Of a stretch of DNA of 64,000 bases, positions 1 through 7,914 are shown in pieces (the stretch's first letter is position 1; each line of letters begins with the position of its first letter). The DNA is taken from contig NZ_UGSI01000002.1 in the NCBI RefSeq assembly GCF_900454495.1, forward strand, positions 124,001 through 188,000. Reading direction: 5' to 3'. The notes beneath the pieces are model-generated. The model saw only the letters and a list, made by a program, of their open reading frames with translations. It made no database searches and was not told the DNA's origin. This DNA comes from Paenibacillus macerans. GTDB taxonomy: Bacteria; Bacillota; Bacilli; Paenibacillales; Paenibacillaceae. Position numbers and translations under genes: made by a program.

Positions 1-12
1 ATTAACGGATGC

Positions 13-537
13 ATGATGGGAAAACAAACTGATGCCCCGCCTGTTCCAGGGGATGTGAATATCGATCAAAAACCGAAAAATTATGCAGGATTAACAATAG
101 CAAAAGATGGTGTACAGTGGGATCCGGGCTCAGAAAATTCCAAATCTTTTGAAGAAATCCTGCTTGAAGTACCTTTTAAGGTTCAACTTCCCTCGCCACC
201 TTTTGGGGTTACCCATCGAGCGGCTGAGATTGTTCCTGCGCCTTTTGATATCATTCGATTAACTTTTGCAAATGTTGATATTGGAGAGCAGCTAATATTA
301 TCCATTTCCAATTCAAAGGACAACTCAAAGCCCGAAGGAGAAAAAGGTCCCAAATTAAGCAACGGGAGTCAAACCTGGATTCAAAGTAATCGGGATTTTA
401 GCGGGCTATATTGGCGATATGAAGGTTTAACCTACGCCTTAGCGTCAACCAAGGTGGAGCAGGGGGCCTTTGTTCCTTTGTATGATATTTCTGATTTAGT
501 TGAAATTGCAAATACGATAAAAAATAGTTCACAGTAA
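13..537 (+). CDS. DUF4367-like domain protein, 5' end possibly outside window
   Basis: This encodes 174 residues if it starts at the first ATG. The reading frame is open to the window edge and no ribosome binding site can be judged, so it may be the C-terminal part of a longer protein. The last 45 residues (LYWRYEGLTYAL, then ISDLVEIANTIK) fit the end of DUF4367-type domains, where a tryptophan strand and a Y-x-L segment precede a helix of the form eeLieIAeSik. Such domains are usually extracytoplasmic parts of anti-sigma factors or lipoproteins. No signal peptide or membrane helix lies in the visible part. The family call is moderate and the function unknown. Confidence 0.6.
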   Translation: MMGKQTDAPPVPGDVNIDQKPKNYAGLTIAKDGVQWDPGSENSKSFEEILLEVPFKVQLPSPPFGVTHRAAEIVPAPFDIIRLTFANVDIGEQLILSISNSKDNSKPEGEKGPKLSNGSQTWIQSNRDFSGLYWRYEGLTYALASTKVEQGAFVPLYDISDLVEIANTIKNSSQ

Positions 538-594
538 AACGGATATGCTATATTGATCCCATACTCGAGGTACGGGTGAGAAAAATAAGTTAAC

Positions 595-643
595 AGGAAC
601 AAGGAATTGCCCTTTGCATGCGGCTTGAGCGGTTCCTTTTTTT
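595..643 (+). terminator. Probable terminator after the DUF4367-like gene
   Basis: AGGAAC (595-600) can pair with GTTCCT (632-637), followed directly by a run of seven T. The loop is long (about 30 bases) and may hold a second small hairpin, so this is a moderate call. It fits the end of the gene finishing at 537. Confidence 0.4.
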
Positions 644-735
644 CGCGGAGTATGGTAGAAAGGATAAAGGACAACCTGTAATTACGTGAAGATCCGCCGG
701 GCAGGCGGTTGGAAGAGAAAGGATGCCTGGAATTT

Positions 736-903
736 ATGTATGTCGTTTGCAAGGATCATGTGGAACTGGCGATTGATATGTTCGTGGACGAATTCGAGGA
801 GGCGCCCGACGTGGTTGATTTGGAGCACACGAAGTTCATCGACTGGGAGCCGCCGGTGAAGTGCCAGGAATGTGAGCAAGAGGCGCGGTTTTTGGTGGTA
901 TGA
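736..903 (+). CDS. CxxH/CxxC small protein (BA_5709-type)
   Basis: A 55-residue protein with a CKDH motif (Cys5, His8) and a CQEC motif (Cys43, Cys46), which together could bind one zinc. This pattern and length match the CxxH/CxxC protein family of Bacilli, a small uncharacterised protein commonly encoded just upstream of rlmH, as here. The ATG at 736 is preferred because it places MYVVCKDH at the N-terminus as in the family; an in-frame GTG/TTG-type extension upstream adds nine residues that do not look conserved. AAAGGA lies about 13 bases upstream, a slightly long spacing. Its role is unknown. Confidence 0.85.
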   Translation: MYVVCKDHVELAIDMFVDEFEEAPDVVDLEHTKFIDWEPPVKCQECEQEARFLVV

Positions 904-1031
904 GGAAACGGGGGCGGTTTTCTCCATGGGGGAAAGCGGCCTTTTTCTTTTGGGCAGGTTTGCCGCCTAAATAGGCAGACTCCGGAGCAATCTAACGAGT
1001 AAGTAAAAAGATTCCCGGAGGAGTGAGGTCA

Positions 1032-1727
1032 ATGAACCCGAAAAACACGCTGCAAAGGTTGGCGGGGGTGAGTATCCTTTTCGGCGGGCTGCTTATGCTT
1101 GCGGCTACGCTGATGCACCCGCCCGCGACGAATCCATGGGCCGGTAACGAGGCGCTGGCCATGGTCGATAAGATGAGGACGTACTGGCAGTGGGATCATG
1201 CGCTGATGCTGACGGCAGTGCTGCTGTGGCTGGGCGGATGGTCGGCCGCCGCGGGGATGTATCAGGAGAAGGCAGCCGCGGGGCTTGCTTCCGGTTTGTT
1301 TGTATCGGGTTTGACGATCTGGATGCTCATCTTGGCTATGGAAATGACCGTGACACCGGTCTTGTCCGGGCAATGGGCCCGTGTTGCCGGTTCCGGCGCG
1401 GATGCGATCGGTGTAGGGTTGTTTGCTTTCGGCATTATGGCGGGGGATTTGGCCATGCTGCTGGCCTGGCTGGGCATTTGCCTGCTCGGCGGGGTTTGGC
1501 TAGGGTTGAAGGATCGTGCGCCTATGGGCCAGTTGATGTCTTGGATCGGCATCGCCGCGGGCATTTGGGGGGCGATTGGCATCCCGGCCGCGCTGCTGCT
1601 CCCGGATTGGAGTCTGGTTCTTCTTCCGCTGACCGCTGGTCCGGTGTTCGTCTGGACGCTGGTTGCGGGATGGATGATGGCGAGAAAAAATAGAAGCGGG
1701 CGCTTCGAACATAAGCGGGAACTCTGA
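1032..1727 (+). CDS. Hypothetical integral membrane protein
   Basis: A 231-residue hydrophobic protein with about six or seven membrane helices (first about residues 10-30, then 55-75, 85-105, 125-150, 170-190, 195-215) and a basic C-terminal tail (MMARKNRSGRFEHKREL). The start at 1032 is chosen because GGAGGAG (1017-1023) sits eight bases upstream; the in-frame GTG at 1023 overlaps that site. It lies between the CxxH/CxxC gene and rlmH on the same strand, with its own leader. I recognise no family motif, so no function is assigned. Confidence 0.75.
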   Translation: MNPKNTLQRLAGVSILFGGLLMLAATLMHPPATNPWAGNEALAMVDKMRTYWQWDHALMLTAVLLWLGGWSAAAGMYQEKAAAGLASGLFVSGLTIWMLILAMEMTVTPVLSGQWARVAGSGADAIGVGLFAFGIMAGDLAMLLAWLGICLLGGVWLGLKDRAPMGQLMSWIGIAAGIWGAIGIPAALLLPDWSLVLLPLTAGPVFVWTLVAGWMMARKNRSGRFEHKREL

Positions 1728-1849
1728 TCGGCAGAGGGAAAAATGGCGGCGGATCAGCGCGGTTAGTCGGGCAGGCTGCCTACAGAATTTGCTCTCGGAT
1801 TGGGCGGCTTTGATCCGCTGATACACTTGTGAAGCTAAGGGGATTGAAC

Positions 1850-2329
1850 ATGTACATACAAATCATTGCCGTCGGCAAATTGAAGGAAAAGTATTTGGTG
1901 CAGGGGATCGCTGAGTATGCGAAGCGTCTTACGCCCTATGTGAAGTTTCAAATCGTCGAGGTTGCCGACGAGAAAGCGCCGGAGACGATGAGCGAGGCGG
2001 AGGTGCTTCAGGTGAAGGAGCGCGAGGGGGAACGGATCCTCGCGCAGATCAAGAGCGACGCGCATGTCATCGCGCTCGCCATCGGCGGCCAGCTCTGGAG
2101 TTCGGAGGAACTGGCCGCCGAACTCGACCGGCTCGGCACGTACGGGACGAGCCATGTCGCGTTTGTGATCGGCGGCAGCCACGGGCTCGCCGATAGCGTG
2201 CTCAGCCGCGCGCAGCAGCGGCTGTCGTTCGGGCGCATGACGCTGCCCCACCAGCTTATGCGCCTCGTCCTGACCGAGCAGATTTACCGCGCGGTGAAGA
2301 TTAATCGGGGGGAACCGTACCACAAATAG
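1850..2329 (+). CDS. rlmH: 23S rRNA (pseudouridine-1915-N3) methyltransferase RlmH
   Basis: A 159-residue SPOUT methyltransferase that methylates the N3 of pseudouridine 1915 in helix 69 of 23S rRNA using S-adenosylmethionine. Diagnostic segments are the N-terminal MYIQIIAVGKLKEKYL, the knot and SAM-binding segment FVIGGSHGLADSVL, and the conserved C-terminus from HQLMRLVLTEQIYRA to GEPYHK. Length matches the family. The start is 1850 with AAGGGGA about seven bases upstream; a GTG at 1829 is in frame but lacks a site. The 3' end of this gene is the chromosomal integration site of SCC elements in staphylococci, and its terminal codons are repeated downstream in this window. Confidence 0.97.
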   Translation: MYIQIIAVGKLKEKYLVQGIAEYAKRLTPYVKFQIVEVADEKAPETMSEAEVLQVKEREGERILAQIKSDAHVIALAIGGQLWSSEELAAELDRLGTYGTSHVAFVIGGSHGLADSVLSRAQQRLSFGRMTLPHQLMRLVLTEQIYRAVKINRGEPYHK

Positions 2330-2340
2330 TGGTAAAGCGG
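2312..2340 (+). repeat. rlmH 3' end, copy A of the att-like repeat
   Basis: GAACCGTACCACAAATAG (Glu-Pro-Tyr-His-Lys-stop) followed by TGGTAAAGCGGA. The same codons with silent changes recur at 4775, 9791, 14974 and 28697, and the TGGTAAAGCGGA flank recurs exactly at 14974. This is the presumed chromosomal end of an SCC-like attachment site. Confidence 0.7.
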
Positions 2341-2383
2341 AAAATAAAGTTGAATGACCCATGCGGTTTTTCTATTCGCCGGC

Positions 2384-2956
2384 TTAAACAAAAATCAAAT
2401 CTACAAAGGAATGAATCAAACCGGTTGGATCATCCAATCCTTTTTCAGGCTCCAGATGTCCAGCGGAATTCAGATCAATAAGTCCGGCAATAAATGCTGA
2501 TGCCATTGCCGTCAATTGTTTCGGTGATTTGCTGATGGTGTAATTTCGTTCATGAGCTGTCTCCAAACATTTGTAGATCGCTCCGAATGTTTCAACGGCT
2601 GCAATGTGAAGTGTAGGATAGTCCTTCCCCCATTGCTTACGGAACATCAATTGATAATGTTCTTGATTCTTTATCCCAAAATCATAAAAGGTGTACAAAG
2701 CTTCATAAACAAGCTTTCGTGGATCGTTAATTTCCTCCATTAATCTCCGAATGCAACTTGTCAGCGTTTCATAATTTTCTGTGATAATGGCTGCAAGTAA
2801 ATCATCCTTATTTTTGAAATATACATAAACTGCACTCCTGGATAGATTCATTTCCTTTCCAAGGTCGCGCATACTAACGGAATCAACACCACGGGTATCA
2901 ATCATTTTTCTAGTGACATTTAACAGCCTTTGTTTTGTGTCATTATTGTTTTTCAT
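2384..2956 (-). CDS. TetR/AcrR family transcriptional regulator
   Basis: A 190-residue one-component repressor. The N-terminal helix-turn-helix spans about residues 8-55 (MRDLGKEMNLSRSAVYVYFK, then NKDDLLAAI) and the rest is an all-helical ligand-binding domain with no close family signature. It is divergent from the short-chain dehydrogenase at 3100. The 143-base gap between the two start codons contains two matching inverted repeats that overlap promoter elements for both genes, so it very probably represses both itself and the dehydrogenase. It is the first gene after the rlmH 3' end, and its 3' end lies only 55 bases from rlmH. Confidence 0.9.
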   Translation of the reverse strand: MKNNNDTKQRLLNVTRKMIDTRGVDSVSMRDLGKEMNLSRSAVYVYFKNKDDLLAAIITENYETLTSCIRRLMEEINDPRKLVYEALYTFYDFGIKNQEHYQLMFRKQWGKDYPTLHIAAVETFGAIYKCLETAHERNYTISKSPKQLTAMASAFIAGLIDLNSAGHLEPEKGLDDPTGLIHSFVDLIFV

Positions 2957-2988
2957 AGTTCCCTCTTCGGCATATAGGTATAGGATTA

Positions 2989-3058
2989 ACTTTACAATAT
3001 CAGGTTGACACCGTCAACCTGAAAGAATATGATGAGATTAGGTTGACGGTGTCAAGTA
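2989..3058 (+). promoter_or_regulatory. Divergent promoters with two TetR-type operators
   Basis: Operator 1 is AGGTTGACACCGTCAACCT (3002-3020), an 8-3-8 inverted repeat. Operator 2 at 3040-3058 is a weaker copy (AGGTTGAC, GGT, GTCAAGTA). The plus-strand promoter is TTGACA (3005-3010), 17 bases, TATGAT (3028-3033), so its -35 lies inside operator 1 and the start of transcription inside operator 2. The minus-strand promoter is TTGACG (3017-3012), 17 bases, TAAAGT (2994-2989). One bound regulator would cover both promoters. Confidence 0.75.
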
Positions 3059-3099
3059 TGAGGTGCATGGAACCAATTTTTATAAAAAGGAGTGCTGAT

Positions 3100-4074
3100 A
3101 TGTTAACAAAAATGAATTCGAGCCCACGAACGTTTATTATAACCGGTGGAAACTCAGGGTTAGGTTATGCATGCGCTAAACACATTGCCAAAGCCGACTC
3201 CAATCATCTTGTTATACTGGCTTGCCGCAATGCAGCTAAAGCAAATGAAGCCGTCCAATCGCTCACGAAAGAAACGAACAATAAGAACATAACCTCCTTG
3301 GAGCTTGACCTTGCATCCTTGGAATCCGTTAGGAATTTTGTAAGCATGTTTTCAAGTTTGAATTATCCGCCTTTATATGCTCTTGTTTGCAACGCAGGAT
3401 TAATTATGGTTGATAAAACGCACTATACCCAAGATGGATTTGAAAGCACTTTTGGGATTAATCATCTCGGACATTTTCTGCTGGTCAACATGCTGCTCGA
3501 AAAAATGATCGATTCAGGCAGAATCGTTTTTGTCAGCAGCGGGACTCATGACCCGGCGCAGAAGACAATCGTAGCCGCCCCCGTATATGAGAATGCCAGA
3601 TTGCTGGCCTACCCTACGGAAATGAGTTCTAACGAAAGTATGCTTACCGTTGGCCAACGTCGATACTCGACTTCAAAATTATGTAATATATACTGTGCTT
3701 ACGAGTTAGCAGAAAGAATAGAACAGCAAACGAAGAAGAAGATTACAGTAAATGCTTTTAATCCGGGGCAAATGGCGGGTACAGGGTTCTCTCGAACCTT
3801 TCCTCCTTTGATGAGATTTGTTATGAAACATCTTCTTCCCGCCTTTGCTTTGTTTCGTCCAAATGGAAATGCAGCTAACAAATCAGGCGAAGCATTGGCA
3901 TCGCTGGTATTGAATCCTGACCTTCATGAAACGACAGGTAAATATTTTGATGGTACACGGGAAATAAAATCTTCGGATCTTTCCTATAATCGGGACAATA
4001 GAAAAGACTTGTGGAAGACAAGTGTTGAACTGACAAAACTAAACAAGAGGGAAACTATATTGAGTTTAGACTAG
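3100..4074 (+). CDS. SDR family oxidoreductase (protochlorophyllide reductase/retinol dehydrogenase-like)
   Basis: A 324-residue classical short-chain dehydrogenase. It has the NAD(P)-binding TGGNSGLG motif near residue 15, ACRN at the end of the second strand (suggesting NADPH), CNAG near residue 100, the catalytic serine in VSSG, and YSTSKLCN with the catalytic Tyr and Lys. The tail after the Rossmann fold resembles light-dependent protochlorophyllide reductase-like SDRs, which in non-photosynthetic bacteria act on unknown substrates. The start at 3100 follows AAAAAGGAG with seven bases spacing. It is divergent from the TetR gene, whose operators overlap its promoter. Confidence 0.88.
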   Translation: MLTKMNSSPRTFIITGGNSGLGYACAKHIAKADSNHLVILACRNAAKANEAVQSLTKETNNKNITSLELDLASLESVRNFVSMFSSLNYPPLYALVCNAGLIMVDKTHYTQDGFESTFGINHLGHFLLVNMLLEKMIDSGRIVFVSSGTHDPAQKTIVAAPVYENARLLAYPTEMSSNESMLTVGQRRYSTSKLCNIYCAYELAERIEQQTKKKITVNAFNPGQMAGTGFSRTFPPLMRFVMKHLLPAFALFRPNGNAANKSGEALASLVLNPDLHETTGKYFDGTREIKSSDLSYNRDNRKDLWKTSVELTKLNKRETILSLD

Positions 4075-4181
4075 GAAGAGTGAGAGCGGTTAAAGCCCAG
4101 TCATCCGTCGGGGAAACCACAATTTCTTTGTACATTTACCATTGGAGCTTATCGAGGTATGGACGCCTTGGAGAGAATACT

Positions 4182-4412
4182 ATGCATCGGTATTTAAACG
4201 TGTTGCCTGTGTGCAGCTCCGTAAGGCGCATGATCGAGCCGGAGCCTGTGTTTGGCGATATAAAGAACAACCGGGGCTTTAAAAGGTTCCAGCTTCGAGG
4301 CTTACCAAAAGTAAGTCTGGAGGTCGGGTGGCTTTCCCTTGCCCACAATCTACTTAAAAAAGCTGCCGTGGACGCCAAAAACCAAGGAGCTAAGCGAGAA
4401 CCGACCGCTTAG
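4182..4412 (+). pseudogene. IS1182-type transposase, C-terminal remnant
   Basis: About 65 residues match the end of IS1182/DDE-type transposases: EPEPVFGDIKNNRGFKRF, then LRGLPKVSLEVGWLSLAHNL and LKK. The glutamate in the EPVFG segment is the usual last catalytic residue. Everything N-terminal to this is missing or unrecognisable, and no upstream fragment was found, so this is a decayed insertion-sequence end. A hairpin with GGGTGT-type arms follows at 4452-4486, as often seen at the ends of such elements. Confidence 0.7.
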
Positions 4413-4451
4413 CCCCTTAATTTCTTTCGAATACCATCCTATTTTACTGGT

Positions 4452-4486
4452 GAGGGTGTTCCAAAGTTTACTTTTGGGACACCCTC
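4452..4486 (+). terminator. Hairpin downstream of the IS remnant
   Basis: GAGGGTGTTCCAAAG (4452-4466) pairs with CTTTTGGGACACCCTC (4471-4486) across a short loop. There is no T-run, so it is either a weak terminator or the residual terminal repeat of the lost insertion sequence. Confidence 0.5.
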
Positions 4487-4774
4487 GCATAATTAACTTT
4501 ATATTATTTCCACTGTCCACTTGACGGGGGCTGTTCACCGAGGCGCTGTTCCCTGTTCTGTTGAAGTAACGGGCAGATTAACGGAGTAAAGGCCAATCGT
4601 ATAGGGACGATGGTTTGGCTAATAAAGCTTTACTGAAGGTCGCTCACGGACGCGGATGCCGTACTACAGGAGGGATAGATCTATATCACGAAAACAAGAA
4701 CCTTCAGTCCATTTGGAAGTATCCAAATGCACCTTTTCGGGTGCCTTCTGATTTTGCGAAATAGATGTTACGCT
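4487..4774. other. Non-coding stretch between IS remnant and att-like copy B
   Basis: No gene, RNA or convincing promoter seen. All frames are broken by stops. It probably is decayed sequence between the IS1182 remnant and the att-like copy at 4775. Confidence 0.4.
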
Positions 4775-4799
4775 GAACCGTATCATAAATAAGGGCAAG
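4775..4799 (+). repeat. att-like repeat, copy B
   Basis: GAACCGTATCATAAATAA encodes Glu-Pro-Tyr-His-Lys-stop like the rlmH end, here with TAA as stop, followed by GGGCAAG. It lies in non-coding DNA in the rlmH orientation, 2463 bases from copy A. The right flank GGCAAGTTT is shared with copy D at 9791. Confidence 0.65.
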
Positions 4800-4941
4800 T
4801 TTATCGGAGATACCCGAGTTCTTGGAAGGGCACTTTTCCAGGCATGAGTGTGGGTTGAACCTTACTCGGAGGAAAAGTCGGTATAAACGGGCAGCTGCTT
4901 GCTTTTGGAGTACAGAACGATGGGGTACCTAGAGGGTACTG

Positions 4942-5184
4942 TTGCTTGCTGAAGCAAAATCCCCCTCCGTTATTTGGTGGAAGGGGCCGGACTGGTTCAC
5001 AGACCCCTACTTCCTAAGCCCGGGCAGTAAAAGCCTGCTCACCCTCTTCGGTGCAGAACATATACTTGGCGGAATCTCAGGGTACAACGTCGCGGAGACG
5101 ACGGACGAGAACCCCGAACGAGATGCTTTGCTCCAGCAGCTCACGTGGTCTTACCTTCGCGATGCGCTCAATCTCGACGATTAA
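4942..5184 (+). pseudogene. Alpha/beta hydrolase (chlorophyllase/cutinase-like), C-terminal remnant
   Basis: About 80 residues resemble the C-terminus of a chlorophyllase-like alpha/beta hydrolase family: TDPYFLSPGSKSLLTLF, then GAEHILGGISGY with the expected catalytic histidine, then ERDALLQQLTWSYLRDAL. The nucleophile serine half is absent, the open frame begins only with a TTG lacking a ribosome binding site, and nothing similar precedes it. It is therefore a 5'-truncated remnant lying just after att-like copy B. The exact family is my recognition from sequence and is moderately sure. Confidence 0.6.
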
Positions 5185-5287
5185 GCTGGTTGGCAGCCCG
5201 GAAAGATCTGGAGGAGGGTGCCAATCCATTAGGTCGCATCGAATCTAAGTAAGAACCTAAAAGGCATGATCAAGCGAATCAAAGAAA

Positions 5288-5361
5288 GGGCCATCCTGCA
5301 AAAGGATGGCCCTAAACCTAAAGCCAAAGGGAGCCATGATATAAAGCGCTCCCTTTGGCTT
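5288..5361. terminator. Two successive hairpins between the hydrolase remnant and the DMT exporter
   Basis: Hairpin 1: GGGCCATCCT (5288-5297) with AGGATGGCCC (5303-5312). Hairpin 2: AAGCCAAAGGGAGC (5321-5334) with GCTCCCTTTGGCTT (5348-5361). They sit past the end of the minus-strand gene at 5414 and probably end its transcription. Hairpin 1 recurs almost exactly at 49641. Confidence 0.65.
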
Positions 5362-5413
5362 GTCGTAAGACCTCCATCTTTTTTTTGTGAGCCTCGATTA
5401 CAGCGCAGGCTTT

Positions 5414-6346
5414 TTACCTCTTGGCAGAGGATATTTTCAGTGTATCGCCTTCTGATTTCCTTGTTCTCTGTCCCTGCATAGTGGCTAGAACTACGCCGGA
5501 AATAATGAGAACAGATCCTGCCACTTGCGTTAAGGAAATCGGGGTGCCGAGCGTGATATAACCTAAAATCATGGCGACAAACGGTTGTAAATTCAGAAAC
5601 AGGGAGGCTTTAGCCGCCCCTACCTTGCGAATCTGCGCATTCCAGATTACGGCGCATAAGCCCTGAATAAGCAGCGCCGAACCGACCAAGAGAACCCACC
5701 ACCAAAAGTGAGGCTGTAATTGTACGTTAGGCTCGCTCCAGACCGCCACCGGGTATACCGAGATGCAGCCGAGTACGGTGGTATACACCGTTGCGACAAA
5801 CGCATCCATACGTTCTGTCAGCTTTTTCATGAGGATCATAGATCCCGACAATGCCAACATACAGATAAACATGATCCAGACGCCTTCGGTAATGGCTGTG
5901 CTCATCCTTCCGCCAGTTCCAACCACGAAGAAGACACCGGTGAGGGCGACATTCGAGCCTGCAACCATGCGTTTCGTTAACGGCTCTTTCAAAAATAAGC
6001 GGGCAAATAGCGCCGTAAAAATTGGAGCTAACGATAAGATGAGCGAAGCTGTGGTTGCGTCCGTTGTCTGGAGACCTGTAAAGAAAGAAACTTGGTGAAG
6101 CAGCATCCCGATTAGAACGAAGGGGACCAAATAAACGAAGTCGCGGAACGTAATCTTCGCCAAGCCACGAGTTGCAACCAAATAAATAAGCAGGAACGCC
6201 GATGAAACCAGAAGCCGGTATGCTGACAGATGCAAGGCGGGGAATGCTTCCAGCAGCAGCGAGCCTAAGACGAAGTTGCTCCCGTAAAGGGCTGCGCAAA
6301 ACAAGAGAAGCAAATAAGTTCGCAAGCAGATAGCGCCTTCTTTCAC
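5414..6346 (-). CDS. EamA/DMT family transporter
   Basis: A 310-residue membrane protein with ten predicted helices in two EamA repeats (about residues 10-145 and 155-290), ending in a basic cytoplasmic tail (QGQRTRKSEGDTLKISSAKR). Members of the drug/metabolite transporter superfamily usually export amino acids or other metabolites; the substrate here cannot be told. It starts 25 bases after the end of a RidA-family gene on the same strand and is probably cotranscribed with it. A RidA enzyme beside an exporter suggests disposal of a reactive amine-derived or amino-acid-derived compound, which is inference. Confidence 0.88.
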   Translation of the reverse strand: MKEGAICLRTYLLLLFCAALYGSNFVLGSLLLEAFPALHLSAYRLLVSSAFLLIYLVATRGLAKITFRDFVYLVPFVLIGMLLHQVSFFTGLQTTDATTASLILSLAPIFTALFARLFLKEPLTKRMVAGSNVALTGVFFVVGTGGRMSTAITEGVWIMFICMLALSGSMILMKKLTERMDAFVATVYTTVLGCISVYPVAVWSEPNVQLQPHFWWWVLLVGSALLIQGLCAVIWNAQIRKVGAAKASLFLNLQPFVAMILGYITLGTPISLTQVAGSVLIISGVVLATMQGQRTRKSEGDTLKISSAKR

Positions 6347-6371
6347 AGAAATAAAGGATAATGGAGCGGAT

Positions 6372-6752
6372 TTAATTGCGTTTGACTGCGATAAGCTCTA
6401 TTTCAATCTTGGCGTCTCTTGGAAGTTTAGACACTTCTACGGTTGTTCTGGCAGGGTGATGATCGCTGAAATATTGGCTGTACACTTCATTCATCTGCTG
6501 AAAATGCTCTAAATCCGTCATGAAAACGGATGTTTTGACAACGTCTGCTAAAGATAATCCAGCTTCAGCTAAGACGGCTTGCAGGTTCTTTACTATTTGA
6601 TGGGTTTGGTCAACGATGCCTTCTTTCAGATTTCCTTCGGCATCAATCGGAAGCATGCCCGACGTATAGACGGCATTTCCTAAAGCGATGGCCTGCGAAT
6701 AAGGGCCGATAGCTGCGGGTGCTTGTGTTGTTGTAATAGCGATATGGCTCAT
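6372..6752 (-). CDS. ridA: RidA family protein (YjgF/YER057c/UK114), enamine/imine deaminase
   Basis: A 126-residue protein of canonical length. RidA hydrolyses reactive 2-aminoacrylate and related enamine/imine intermediates. The family start ITTTQAPAAIGPYSQAI, the segment VYTSGMLPID and the C-terminal LPRDAKIEIELIAVK are present. The usual active-site arginine is in HHPARTTVEVSKLP near residue 103. It is followed after 19 bases by the DMT exporter. Because at least one further RidA-like gene exists (16816), this copy may be a specialised accessory paralog rather than the housekeeping one. Confidence 0.93.
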   Translation of the reverse strand: MSHIAITTTQAPAAIGPYSQAIALGNAVYTSGMLPIDAEGNLKEGIVDQTHQIVKNLQAVLAEAGLSLADVVKTSVFMTDLEHFQQMNEVYSQYFSDHHPARTTVEVSKLPRDAKIEIELIAVKRN

Positions 6753-6789
6753 CGTATTTAATTCCTCTTTCGTCTCTTTGATAAATGGG

Positions 6790-6823
6790 TGAAGAAAAAG
6801 GCCCGAGGCGACAGCCCGGGCCT
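6790..6823 (-). terminator. Rho-independent terminator for the alpha/beta hydrolase gene
   Basis: On the minus strand AGGCCCGGGC pairs with GCCTCGGGCCT (6799-6823, one bulged base) and is followed by CTTTTTCTT. It separates the hydrolase at 6874 from the downstream ridA. Confidence 0.7.
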
Positions 6824-6873
6824 CTCATTAGGCAAGCAATATAATCATAGAGTCCGACTGTGCAGCGGCAGCT

Positions 6874-7872
6874 TTACTTCGCCGGCGCGTATGCTTCATC
6901 CAAGAAACCGCGAATGGCTTGAAAAGCCTGAAGTCTGTTTTTCTCCAGCAATACCATGTGCGTCCCTTCACCGATTTCCACCCAGCGGCGGTAGGCGGCT
7001 CCTGTCAGGGAAGTGAAGAAACTCTGCGCCAATTCAAGAGGGACATCGATATCCCACTCGGCATGGACAAGAAGGACGGGAACCGTGATATCCTTAGGAT
7101 CATAGAAAGCTTTGCCAACCGTCCAGTATTCGCGGATATCCAGGATAGGGCCGTTGGTCGCCCGGATATGCTCGGGATGATCGGTTAAGCTCCCCGGATC
7201 CGAAGCAAGAGTGGCTTCGACCCATTGTTCAAACCAGCCGTCCGCAATCAGATCACCGCGTTTATGCTCTGGCGCCGCGCTAAGCCAGCGTTCCTTCGTG
7301 TTGCCGGCAGCAACAAGGCGATACGAACCGAGCGGGCCTCCGGTATCGATCGGAACCGGTTTGGAGCTTAGCCATTGCGGTGCAACAAGCATAAGCTTGT
7401 TTACTTTCTCGTTGTTTTGGCTGGTATAAGCTCCCGCAACGGTTCCCCCCCAAGACATTCCCAGTATGTTGACCTTCGTCAAATTCCGGCGTTTCAGAAC
7501 GTAGTCCACGGCTGTACCAAAATCCCGGACACCTGTCTCCGTGCGGACAAGCGGCGGATTAAGGTTGGCAGGCTGCTCCATCTCAGGCGGTCTTGTCGAG
7601 CCGCCGTAGCCGCGAACGTCCACGGCGTATACGTCATAGCCATGGCTGGCAAGGTAGTCCAGAAAAGTGAAGCCGTCCAGCTCCACATCGTACAGACTGC
7701 CAATTGAATAGGTAGCGCCATGAACCATTACGATTGTTTTTTCGTTAGAGAAGGTATTCATGGAAGCGGGACGTTTATTTCGTACATAAAGCTCGATTCC
7801 CGGCGTATCGCTCGGGATATGCAGGTATTCGGTCACGATAGGGTTATTTTTAAGAAAATCATGGGTTGTCAT
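6874..7872 (-). CDS. Alpha/beta fold hydrolase
   Basis: A 332-residue cytosolic hydrolase. It has the oxyanion segment VMVHGATYS near residue 50, a DVRGYGGS strand, the nucleophile elbow GMSWGG (serine near residue 142), an aspartate in LLVHAEWDIDVPLELA, and the catalytic histidine in GEGTHMVLLEKNR. Epoxide hydrolases, haloperoxidase-like esterases and proline iminopeptidases share this pattern, so the substrate is open. It follows the metallo-hydrolase at 7915 after 42 bases on the same strand, and the two are likely one operon divergent from the XRE-cupin regulator at 9141. Confidence 0.9.
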   Translation of the reverse strand: MTTHDFLKNNPIVTEYLHIPSDTPGIELYVRNKRPASMNTFSNEKTIVMVHGATYSIGSLYDVELDGFTFLDYLASHGYDVYAVDVRGYGGSTRPPEMEQPANLNPPLVRTETGVRDFGTAVDYVLKRRNLTKVNILGMSWGGTVAGAYTSQNNEKVNKLMLVAPQWLSSKPVPIDTGGPLGSYRLVAAGNTKERWLSAAPEHKRGDLIADGWFEQWVEATLASDPGSLTDHPEHIRATNGPILDIREYWTVGKAFYDPKDITVPVLLVHAEWDIDVPLELAQSFFTSLTGAAYRRWVEIGEGTHMVLLEKNRLQAFQAIRGFLDEAYAPAK

Positions 7873-7914
7873 AAGCTCAGCGCCTTCCGTATTGGATTTT
7901 GTTAACAGACTGTA

